This document shows positions 8,702 to 15,751 of a stretch of DNA of 32,930 nt, in pieces (position 1 is the stretch's first letter; the number at the start of each line of letters is the position of its first letter). A program made the position numbers and the translations under genes. The notes under the pieces are model-generated. The model was not told the origin of the DNA. It saw only the letters and a program-made list of their open reading frames with translations, and did not search any database. Source of the stretch: Lysobacterales bacterium (GTDB lineage Bacteria; Pseudomonadota; Gammaproteobacteria; Xanthomonadales; SZUA-36); assembly GCA_029935455.1 (NCBI GenBank), contig JAOZKI010000024.1, positions 1-32,930 of the forward strand, in the 5' to 3' direction.

Positions 8702-9925
8702 TTATCGATCGTCTTTGGCCGGTTGTCGGCCTGCCAATAGGGCCAGCGCCCTGGCCAGTTCCGCGTCTTGCCCATCGGCGCCCTTGCTGGCCTCCACCTC
8801 GATGTCCGGCGCCACCCCGGTGCCTTCGATCTGGCGCCCCGAGGGTGTGAAATAGCGCGCTGTGGTCAATCGCAGCAGGGAACCGTCCTCGAGATACATA
8901 GAGGATTGCACCGTGCCTTTGCCAAAACTATTGCTGCCGATCAGTTGCGCCCGCCCGTGATCCTGCAGGGCGCCAGCCACGATTTCTGCAGCTGATGCGC
9001 TACTGCCGTTAATTAGCACCGCCGTCGGCACATCGGGTGCCCACTGGCCCGGTTCGGCATGATATTCAAACTGGCTGGATGGATAGCGTCCACGCGTGTA
9101 CACCACCAGTCCCGCATCAAGAAAGCCGTCAGCGAGGCGAGTAGCGCCCCGCACCACACCACCGGGGTTGTCCCGCAAGTCCATCACGATACCCTGCAGA
9201 TGGCCGTCGGCCTCGCGCTGGAGTGATGCGAGCTGCTCGCCGAATTCCTCGCCCGTACCGGCGTGGAAATGATTGACCCGCAGGTACGCTACCTGCGCGG
9301 GAAGCAGGCGGCTGCTCACGCTGGCGGTGAGGGGTACGCCGCGGACCAGAGTCACGCTACGTGGGGGCAGCTGGCCGCTGCGCAGGCGCAACGCGACTTC
9401 GCTACCTGGGCGGCCACCGAGGGCGTCTATGCTGGCCGCCAGGGACCGCCCCCGCACGGGGACGCCGTTGATGGCAAGGATCAGATCCCCACTTCTGACG
9501 CCGGCCCGGTAAGCCGCCCCATGGGTGAAGACCTTGCTAATGACCAGGCGTTGCTTGCGCACCTGTACCTGGACGCCGATGCTGCCGGCCGGGCTGCCAG
9601 GCTTCGGGCCTTGGGGTGCGGTCACTGCCGCTCGCTCCGCGGCAGGCACGAAGGCGCTGTAGTCGTCCAGCTCCTCCAGCATGCCCAGTAATGCGGCGTC
9701 CAGCAGTTGCTTGCTGGGCGTGGCATCAACGTAGTGCTTGCGAACGATGTTGAACACATCCGCGAAGGTGCGCAGCTGCGCCAGCGTGGGAGCCGGCTCC
9801 GCCTTCTCCGCCGGATGGTCGGCTGTGTTTCCCATGGCCAGCATGGGCGCTGCAAGCAACAGGGCACAAAGTGCTGTTGCCGCCCTGCGCTGCTGCCCCG
9901 CTACATTTTTTGCTCGCTGCATCAT
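8702..9925 (-). CDS. ctpA: S41-family carboxyl-terminal processing protease (CtpA-like)
   Basis: A 407-aa periplasmic serine protease that would cleave substrates near their C-termini. It has a signal peptide (about 1-32), an N-terminal helical part (about 47-105, with DDYSAFVP), a PDZ domain (about 113-195, with GAAYRAGVRSGDLI and IDALGGRPGS) and an S41 core with MDLRDNPGG. The catalytic serine is Ser309 in NGSSASAAEI and the catalytic lysine is Lys336 in SFGKGTVQ. It lies 17 nt downstream of the envC-like gene, in the common order gpmI-envC-ctpA. Relatives near envC are thought to act in cell-wall hydrolase control. Two ATGs in tandem (9925 and 9922) are possible starts, with weak SD. The exact substrate cannot be seen. 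Confidence 0.92.
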   Translation of the reverse strand: MMQRAKNVAGQQRRAATALCALLLAAPMLAMGNTADHPAEKAEPAPTLAQLRTFADVFNIVRKHYVDATPSKQLLDAALLGMLEELDDYSAFVPAAERAAVTAPQGPKPGSPAGSIGVQVQVRKQRLVISKVFTHGAAYRAGVRSGDLILAINGVPVRGRSLAASIDALGGRPGSEVALRLRSGQLPPRSVTLVRGVPLTASVSSRLLPAQVAYLRVNHFHAGTGEEFGEQLASLQREADGHLQGIVMDLRDNPGGVVRGATRLADGFLDAGLVVYTRGRYPSSQFEYHAEPGQWAPDVPTAVLINGSSASAAEIVAGALQDHGRAQLIGSNSFGKGTVQSSMYLEDGSLLRLTTARYFTPSGRQIEGTGVAPDIEVEASKGADGQDAELARALALLAGRQPAKDDR

Positions 9926-9942
9926 GTTTGAAATCCAGTTTT

Positions 9943-11097
9943 CTAGCGCTGTATCCAGTTGGCAGGATCGACCGCCTTGCCTTCACGGCGCAGCTCAAAA
10001 TACAAGCCTTCGCGTTGATCGGTGCCGCGCCCGCTGGTGGCGATCACGCTGCCGCCCTCAACCCAGTCGCCCACGGCCACTCGCAGGCTCTCATTGCGGC
10101 CGTAGAGACTCATAAAACCCTCACCATGGTCGAGAATGAGAAGCAAGCCATAGCCTCGTAGCCAGTCCGCATAGGCCACCCGACCGTAGGCGACAGACCG
10201 AACCTCGGTCCCTGCAGGCGCAGCGATGAGCCAGCCTTGCCAGCTCATGCCACCACCCCGGGATTGTCCGAAAGCGGCGCGAACGGGCCCCGTCAGCGGC
10301 AGCTGCAGTTGACCGCGTGCTGGCGCCTTCGCGAGGCGCCCCTGAAGATCATTGGGGATATCGGCGAGTGCATCATCCAGCCGTTCCAGCAGCGTTTCCA
10401 GATCACGCCGGTTGGCGAGCAGTTCTTGCAGGCGCACCTCATCGCTGCTCATGCGGGCTTGCAACTGCTCAACGTTGGCACGTTGCTCGTCACGCTTGTC
10501 CTGTAACAACTGTTCCTCGCGCTGCTGCTCCTGTTCGATAGCGCTGAGCGTTGTAAGTTCCGCGGCCAGTTCCACCTGTACCTCATCCAAGGCGGTCAGG
10601 GCCGCTTGCAATTCGCTAATGCTTTCGGACTGCGCCTGACTGAGGCGATCGTAGTAGCCGAGCAGCCGGGTCAAGCGGGCTGGATCTTGCTGGTTCATGA
10701 TCAGCCGGAGGCGTGACTGGCGCGCCATTTTCCACGCCATCAGCAGCTGCTGTGACAGCGCTTCTTCGCGCGCGGCCAGCTGCTCTAGTTGGTCTTGCTG
10801 CTGTGCTTCCAGCGTTGTGACCCGGCGGCTCTGCGCGATGCGCTCGGCGCGGGTCCGGGCCAGACGGTCGCTGCGGGTCTGTAATTCCCCGTCCATGGCC
10901 CGCAAGGCCTGCTGTTCGGCAGAAAGTGTGCCCCGGGCGGCACTCAGTGTGGCCTGTAATTCTTCAATTTCCCGCGCCAGCTCGGTCAGCCGGGCCTCCG
11001 TATCCGAGCGGTTCTGAGCACCGCCCGGGGAGGCCAGCAGCAGGCCGGCTGCCAGCAGCAGGCGGGCCAGCGCCAGGGGGCGGCTGCCTGGGGTCAA
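9943..11097 (-). CDS. envC: EnvC-type murein hydrolase activator, degenerate LytM domain
   Basis: A 384-aa periplasmic protein with a signal peptide (about 1-27), a long coiled coil (about 30-225, rich in Glu, Gln and Arg) and a C-terminal LytM/M23-fold domain (about 265-384). The zinc ligands of active M23 peptidases are absent: the segments that would hold them read SWQGWLIAAP, FMSLYG and LYFELRREG. This is the EnvC pattern of a non-catalytic activator of cell-separation amidases. The start is unusual: TTG at 11097 overlaps the gpmI stop (TTGA, 2-nt overlap), and no ATG or GTG precedes the signal peptide in frame, so translation is probably coupled to gpmI. It is cotranscribed with ctpA. 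Confidence 0.9.
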   Translation of the reverse strand: MTPGSRPLALARLLLAAGLLLASPGGAQNRSDTEARLTELAREIEELQATLSAARGTLSAEQQALRAMDGELQTRSDRLARTRAERIAQSRRVTTLEAQQQDQLEQLAAREEALSQQLLMAWKMARQSRLRLIMNQQDPARLTRLLGYYDRLSQAQSESISELQAALTALDEVQVELAAELTTLSAIEQEQQREEQLLQDKRDEQRANVEQLQARMSSDEVRLQELLANRRDLETLLERLDDALADIPNDLQGRLAKAPARGQLQLPLTGPVRAAFGQSRGGGMSWQGWLIAAPAGTEVRSVAYGRVAYADWLRGYGLLLILDHGEGFMSLYGRNESLRVAVGDWVEGGSVIATSGRGTDQREGLYFELRREGKAVDPANWIQR

Positions 11098-12638
11098 GCG
11101 ACGCTGCGCTGGGCGTCAGCCATATGGAGCAGGGATCGTCCCGTCATGGCGTCCGGCTGGCGCAGGTCGAGCAGGGCCAGTATCGTGGGGGCGAGATCCC
11201 GCAGGCTCCCATTGCGTATGGCTTTGACAGTTCGGCCCCGGAACACGAAGGGGACCGGGTTGATGGTGTGGGCCGTATGTGCCTGGCCACTTTCTGGATC
11301 GGTCATCTGTTCGATGTTGCCGTGGTCAGCGGTCACCATCAGCTCGCCGCCGACCTCGTCCAGTGCCGCGCAGGTTTCACGCAGGCACTGGTCGACGGCC
11401 TCCACTGCGGCCACCGCCGCGGTCATGCTGCCCGTGTGCCCGACCATGTCTGGGTTGGCCACATTGCAAAGGATCAGGTCGTAGTTGCCGGAACGAATGG
11501 CCTCAACCAGTTGCTCAGCGAGACGAGGGGCGCTCATCTCCGGTTGCAAATCATAGGTGGCAACGGCGGGGGAGGGCACCAGGCAGCGCTCTTCATGCGC
11601 AAATGGCGTTTCCTGGCCGCCGTTCATAAAGAAAGTCACATGGGCATACTTCTCGGTCTCGGCGATGCGCAGCTGTTGCAGGCCGGCCTCGGCAACCACT
11701 TCGCCCAGAAGGTCAGGTAGTAGTTCTTTGGGAAACGCAATGTCCATGGGCAGGCCAGCCAGGTACTCGGTCATGCCAACGAAGGCCGCGAGCGCCGGGC
11801 GACGCACGGGGAAGCCGTCAAAATCCGGTTCCACGAAGGCCCGACTCAGCTGGCGGGCACGATCAGCGCGGAAATTGATAAACAGTACGGCATCGCCATC
11901 GTGCATGCCGTCGTAGTCGCCGATGCAGGTCGGCGGCACAAATTCGTCACTCTCGTCGCGCAGGTAGGCCTCGCTGAGCGCGGTGCTGCCGGTGCGGGCC
12001 CGCGTTGCGCTGTGGCCCTGGACGAGCGCCTGCCAGGCACGTTCAACCCGATCCCAGCGCTGATCCCGGTCCATGGCGTAATAGCGACCGCTGAGCGTTG
12101 CGAGCCGGGCATTGCTAGCGGTCGCCAGCAGTTCTTCCATGGCCGTGAGCGAAGGCTGGGCGCTACGAGGCGGCATGTCCCGCCCGTCGAGAAAGGCATG
12201 CACGGCGACGCGTTTGGCACCCCGCTCCAGGGCCAGCCGCACGGTGGCCTGAAAGTGTTCGTCATGGCTGTGCACGCCGCCCGGTGACAGCAGCCCCATC
12301 ACATGAACCGTACCGTCGCTGGCGATGGCCGCATCAATGGCATCGCAAAGCGCCTTGTTGTGCGCAAAGCTGCCATCTTCAAGCGCCTTGGAAATCCGCG
12401 TGTAGTCCTGATAAACCACGCGTCCGGCACCGATGTTCATATGGCCCACTTCCGAGTTGCCCATTTGACCCTCGGGCAGGCCAACGGCGGCACCGGAGGT
12501 TTGTAGCAGGCTGTGTGGGCATTGCTCCAGCAGTGCGTCCCAGGTCGGCGTCTGACCGCAGCTAATGGCGTTGTCAGCGGCCGCCTCGCGGTGGCCCCAG
12601 CCGTCTAAAATCATCAGGACCAGTGGTTTGCGTGGCAT
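11094..12638 (-). CDS. gpmI: 2,3-bisphosphoglycerate-independent phosphoglycerate mutase
   Basis: GpmI (514 aa) interconverts 3- and 2-phosphoglycerate in glycolysis and gluconeogenesis, using two Mn ions and a phosphoserine intermediate. The start LMILDGWGHRE gives the first metal Asp. The catalytic serine is in QMGNSEVGHMNIGAGR. Further metal ligands lie in VTADHGNIEQM, with AHTINPVPFV near the end. Length and order match the family. ATG at 12638 has AAGGTG about 5 nt upstream. It is the first gene of the gpmI-envC-ctpA operon and is divergent from the rhodanese gene, sharing a 112-nt promoter region (12639-12750). Confidence 0.97.
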   Translation of the reverse strand: MPRKPLVLMILDGWGHREAAADNAISCGQTPTWDALLEQCPHSLLQTSGAAVGLPEGQMGNSEVGHMNIGAGRVVYQDYTRISKALEDGSFAHNKALCDAIDAAIASDGTVHVMGLLSPGGVHSHDEHFQATVRLALERGAKRVAVHAFLDGRDMPPRSAQPSLTAMEELLATASNARLATLSGRYYAMDRDQRWDRVERAWQALVQGHSATRARTGSTALSEAYLRDESDEFVPPTCIGDYDGMHDGDAVLFINFRADRARQLSRAFVEPDFDGFPVRRPALAAFVGMTEYLAGLPMDIAFPKELLPDLLGEVVAEAGLQQLRIAETEKYAHVTFFMNGGQETPFAHEERCLVPSPAVATYDLQPEMSAPRLAEQLVEAIRSGNYDLILCNVANPDMVGHTGSMTAAVAAVEAVDQCLRETCAALDEVGGELMVTADHGNIEQMTDPESGQAHTAHTINPVPFVFRGRTVKAIRNGSLRDLAPTILALLDLRQPDAMTGRSLLHMADAQRSVA

Positions 12639-12750
12639 GCTGCACCTTCTTCAGCCGGCGTGGACGCCGGTAAACCTTGAAAAGCCCGTTCGCGCCACAA
12701 CATGAGCGCAGTAGCGGGAGACAATAAACTATTATCACAGAGGTGCCTGC

Positions 12751-13176
12751 ATGCAGCAATTGATCGAATTCGCGGGGAATCACGCGCTCCTTTCGGCCGC
12801 TTTTCTGGGCACGCTGGCGGTACTGGCGTATACGGAAATTGCGCGGCGGCGGGTCGGCTATCAAACCTTGGATAGCAATCAGGCAGTGGCTTACATTAAC
12901 GGGGAAGACGTTCATGTTTTGGATCTGTCCTCATCCGCTGACTTTGCCAAGGGGCACATTGTGGATGCTGAGCACATGGCCTTGAGCCGGATTCAAAACC
13001 CGGGCCCTGAGCTGTCCGCCATGTTGGACAAACGTTTATTGCTGACCTGTAAAAATGGCCAGACCTCCATGCAGGCGGCGGCCTTGCTGACGAAGCAGGG
13101 TGCCCAGCAGGTAGCCGTGCTGCGGGGTGGGACGGTGCAGTGGGCCAGCGATAATTTCCCTCTGACCCGCAAGTGA
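12751..13176 (+). CDS. Membrane-anchored rhodanese-like protein (YibN-like)
   Basis: A 141-aa protein with one N-terminal membrane helix (about 11-29) followed by a rhodanese domain. The active-site loop CKNGQTS starts with Cys100 and fits CxxGxxS, so persulfide chemistry is possible. GHIVDAEHMALSRI is the conserved preceding segment. The neighbours (divergent gpmI, downstream secB and gpsA) correspond to E. coli yibN. The E. coli locus has grxC between yibN and secB; here only 125 nt separate the two genes, so grxC is absent from this place. SD AGAGG lies 7 nt before the ATG. Function in cells is poorly known. Confidence 0.88.
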   Translation: MQQLIEFAGNHALLSAAFLGTLAVLAYTEIARRRVGYQTLDSNQAVAYINGEDVHVLDLSSSADFAKGHIVDAEHMALSRIQNPGPELSAMLDKRLLLTCKNGQTSMQAAALLTKQGAQQVAVLRGGTVQWASDNFPLTRK

Positions 13177-13212
13177 CACGCGGCCTAACGCTGGCCGCCG
13201 GCTTCCCATCGG

Positions 13213-13221
13213 TGCGATAAT
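13213..13221 (+). promoter_or_regulatory. Candidate extended -10 promoter of secB
   Basis: TGC-GATAAT (13213-13221) fits an extended -10 element with no clear -35 box. It would give a leader of about 75 nt to secB containing a hairpin CCGGCC-AAGAG-GGCCGG (13248-13264). Confidence 0.35.
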
Positions 13222-13301
13222 CTGCGCCTGAAGCCAAACAGGAAAGTCCGGCCAAGAGGGCCGGGAAAAGACCAATCCATCTATCAATAGAGTGAACGAG
13301 C

Positions 13302-13817
13302 ATGTCTGAAGAGCAGAACGAAATTCCCGGCGCCGGCGCAGCGCCAGCCAACGAGCCCCGTTTCCAGTTGCAGAAGATCTACGTCAAGGACGTGTCTTTC
13401 GAACTGCCAAACGCACCGATGATTTTCCAGGAAGAGGGTGCCGCTGAAATCAAGCTGAACCTGTCCCAGCGCGTTAACACGCCGCAGGAAGGTATCTTCG
13501 AAGTGGTACTGACCGTGACGGTCACCGCCACCACCGCGGAGAAAACGGCCTACCTGGCAGAAGTTCATCAGGCCGGTCTGTTCGCCATCTCGGGTCTCGA
13601 TGATGCCCAGCAGACAGCGGTGCTCAACACGCTGTGCCCGCACTCCCTGTTCCCCTACGCGGCGCGTACGATCACCGGTCTGGTGGCGGATGGTGGCTTC
13701 CCGCCGCTGGTGCTGCAGCCGATCAATTTCGAGCAGGTCTATCAGCAGCGTCTGCGTGATGCTCAGGCCCAGCAGGCCGAAGCAGCAGCGGATATGGAAG
13801 TTCAGGGTAACGCCTGA
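13302..13817 (+). CDS. secB: Protein-export chaperone SecB
   Basis: SecB (171 aa) is an acidic cytosolic tetramer that holds secretory preproteins unfolded and hands them to SecA. Family segments are visible: [55 protein letters not shown]-type text (here [14 protein letters not shown]) and [17 protein letters not shown]. The N- and C-termini are acidic and Ala-rich, as is usual. The ATG at 13302 begins the conserved acidic N-terminus; SD is weak. gpsA follows after 2 nt, so the two are probably cotranscribed. Confidence 0.97.
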   Translation: MSEEQNEIPGAGAAPANEPRFQLQKIYVKDVSFELPNAPMIFQEEGAAEIKLNLSQRVNTPQEGIFEVVLTVTVTATTAEKTAYLAEVHQAGLFAISGLDDAQQTAVLNTLCPHSLFPYAARTITGLVADGGFPPLVLQPINFEQVYQQRLRDAQAQQAEAAADMEVQGNA

Positions 13818-13819
13818 AT

Positions 13820-14842
13820 ATGCCTGGCGGCGCCATTGCCGTACTCGGGGGCGGTTCCTGGGGAACCGCCCTGGCCATGCAACTGGCCCGCAATGGCCAG
13901 CAATGCCTGCTTTGGGCGCGCAGTAAAGAGCAAGTTGCTGCCATGCAAGCCCAGGGAGAAAACGCCCGTTTTCTCCCCGCAATTCCCTTTCCGGAAGGTC
14001 TCCAAGTCACCGCAGATTTTGAACAGGCCGTGCGCCGGAGCAAGCGCCTGATTTTGGCCGTTCCCAGCCATGCGTTTGGTGACGTGGTGCGTCGTTTGCA
14101 GCCCCTGCTGAGCGATCAGCCCGGGGTGGCCTGGGCCTGCAAGGGCTTTGAGCCGGGCACTGGGCGGCTGCTGCATGAGGTGGCTCGAGACGTGCTGGGG
14201 CCGGAACCTGGGCTGGCGGCCGTCACGGGGCCATCATTTGCCCGGGAGGTGGCGCTCAATCTGCCCACCGCCGTTACCATCGCCGGCACCGATGAGGCCT
14301 GGGCTACGGATCTGGCCGGTGCGTTACATGGACAGCAGTTCCGGGCCTACACCAGCACCGATATGATCGGTGCCGAACTCGGTGGGGCGGTGAAGAACGT
14401 GCTGGCGGTGGCGACCGGCATCTGTGATGGCATGGCCTTGGGTGATAACGCCCGAGCAGCCCTGATTACTCGCGGTTTGGCGGAGTTAATGCGCCTGGGT
14501 GTGGCGCTGGGTGCACGCCCGGAGACGCTGATGGGGCTCGCTGGCATGGGTGATCTCGTGCTGACCTGCACCGGTGATTTGTCCCGCAATCGGCGTTTGG
14601 GATTGGCCCTCGGCAAGGGGCAGGATGTCACGACCGCCGTGCGCGAGATTGGTCAGGTGGTGGAGGGCGTGGGTACCGCCAGTGAAGTCCAGCGCCTGGC
14701 GGAAAAATATCAGGTCAGCATGCCGCTGTGCACGCAGGTGCACGGCATTATCCATCTCGGTTGGAACCCCGTGGAAGGTTTGCGGCGCCTACTCGCTCGC
14801 GAACAGAAGGCAGAACTCGAAGATCGCCCGGGCGAGGCCTAG
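13820..14842 (+). CDS. gpsA: Glycerol-3-phosphate dehydrogenase [NAD(P)+]
   Basis: GpsA (340 aa) reduces dihydroxyacetone phosphate to sn-glycerol 3-phosphate for phospholipid synthesis. The Rossmann motif [13 protein letters not shown] is at the N-terminus. [10 protein letters not shown] and the catalytic lysine segment [18 protein letters not shown] are present, as are [11 protein letters not shown] and NRRLG of the C-terminal domain. It starts 2 nt after secB, in the common secB-gpsA order. Its TAG stop lies inside a CTAG tetranucleotide that also provides the stop of trmL on the other strand. Confidence 0.97.
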   Translation: MPGGAIAVLGGGSWGTALAMQLARNGQQCLLWARSKEQVAAMQAQGENARFLPAIPFPEGLQVTADFEQAVRRSKRLILAVPSHAFGDVVRRLQPLLSDQPGVAWACKGFEPGTGRLLHEVARDVLGPEPGLAAVTGPSFAREVALNLPTAVTIAGTDEAWATDLAGALHGQQFRAYTSTDMIGAELGGAVKNVLAVATGICDGMALGDNARAALITRGLAELMRLGVALGARPETLMGLAGMGDLVLTCTGDLSRNRRLGLALGKGQDVTTAVREIGQVVEGVGTASEVQRLAEKYQVSMPLCTQVHGIIHLGWNPVEGLRRLLAREQKAELEDRPGEA

Positions 14843-15303
14843 ACGAGACTGGGAAAGTCCAGCTGTCGCAATGCCTCAAACGCAACAATGGCGGCAGCGT
14901 TCGATAGATTCAGGCTGCGACTCTCTGGCTGCATGGGCAGGCGCAGCACCGCGGTCAGTTCCGGATCACTTAACAGCGTAGCAGGCAGGCCACGGGTTTC
15001 GGGCCCGAAAAGCAGGCCATCGCCGGCCGCAAAGGCCACCTGGTCATAGCGTTTTTGCCCTTTCGTTGACAGGCCGTAGAGCTGGCCGCCAGACCACCGC
15101 AGCAAAAACTGGGACCAGTCCTGGTGCTGCTGCACCACCGCGAGATCCCGATAATCCAGGCCCGCCCGGCGTAGACGCCGGTCTTCCAGTTCAAAGCCCA
15201 GCGTGCCCACCAGGTGCAGCTGCAGGCCCGTGTTGGCGCACAGGCGCATGAGGTTGCCCGTATTGGGCGGTATTTCCGGTTCGTACAGGATCAGGTGCAG
15301 CAT
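14839..15303 (-). CDS. trmL: tRNA (cytidine/uridine-34-2'-O)-methyltransferase
   Basis: TrmL (154 aa from the chosen start) is a SPOUT methyltransferase that 2'-O-methylates the wobble base of certain leucine tRNAs. The start [20 protein letters not shown] is the family N-terminus. [10 protein letters not shown] and [17 protein letters not shown] form the knotted SAM-binding region. The open frame extends 24 codons upstream to 15375, but that part has no family character and the E. coli protein is about 157 aa, so ATG 15303 is preferred; a clear SD is lacking. Its stop overlaps the gpsA stop on the opposite strand by 4 nt. Confidence 0.93.
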   Translation of the reverse strand: MLHLILYEPEIPPNTGNLMRLCANTGLQLHLVGTLGFELEDRRLRRAGLDYRDLAVVQQHQDWSQFLLRWSGGQLYGLSTKGQKRYDQVAFAAGDGLLFGPETRGLPATLLSDPELTAVLRLPMQPESRSLNLSNAAAIVAFEALRQLDFPSLV

Positions 15304-15621
15304 GCGGGGCACGATAGCGGAATTGGCCGCGCCATGTCGACGGAGCGGCCCGATCTGCTGAGTTTCCCGGGTCATGCTCGGGCCATGCGGGTTGGCCCTG
15401 CCGGGGCTTGCTGATCACGCGCTGTACGCCTGTTCCGAGCAGCAGTTGAGCGGCTGGCTGGGCGCGTAATTTGCGATAAAGCGTTTATCGGCGCTAGCAA
15501 GGACACCGATTAGGCCGTTTGTCAGGGCCCCGGTTCAGCCCGCCAAGAGGGTCAGTAAGCAGCTGATTTTATTGTTTTAAGCCCGGACTTACGGAGCGCT
15601 TTTGGCGGCTGCAAAATCCAT
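15304..15621. other. Intergenic region upstream of the nrdJ promoter
   Basis: No gene is seen in this stretch of about 320 nt between the start of trmL and the nrdJ promoter. An inverted repeat CGATAAA-GCG-TTTATCG (15474-15490) has 7-bp perfect arms and no T-run, so it is more like an operator than a terminator. It lies about 130 nt upstream of the nrdJ -35 box. Confidence 0.4.
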
Positions 15622-15650
15622 TTGACAGACCCCAGCATGGGGCGTATTGT
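15622..15650 (+). promoter_or_regulatory. Strong sigma-70 promoter of nrdJab
   Basis: TTGACA (15622-15627, perfect) and TATTGT (15645-15650) are 17 nt apart. The spacer holds a palindrome CCCCA-GCA-TGGGG (15630-15642). The predicted transcript start is near 15657, directly before the NrdR boxes. Confidence 0.7.
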
Positions 15651-15662
15651 AATCGCTCGCAG

Positions 15663-15678
15663 ACACAATATCTTGTGC
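15663..15678 (+). promoter_or_regulatory. NrdR box 1
   Basis: ACACAATATCTTGTGC closely matches the known NrdR-box consensus (CACAA and TTGTG arms around a 4-nt centre). It lies just downstream of the predicted transcript start, where NrdR binding would repress. Confidence 0.78.
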
Positions 15679-15695
15679 TGCTTCAGGGGGCGGGG

Positions 15696-15711
15696 GCACA
15701 ACAACTTGTGC
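15696..15711 (+). promoter_or_regulatory. NrdR box 2
   Basis: GCACAACAACTTGTGC has the same CACAA-N4-TTGTG arms as box 1, starting 33 nt later. NrdR boxes usually come as a pair about three helical turns apart; 33 nt is slightly more than the usual 31-32. Confidence 0.75.
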
Positions 15712-15751
15712 CATACACGCACAGAAAATCAGACAAAACACGAGAGAATTC

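Noticed and set aside
15304-15751. Cobalamin riboswitch upstream of nrdJ
   Set aside because: No B12-box-like sequence or matching arrangement was seen, and NrdR boxes explain the control; a covariance model search would settle it.
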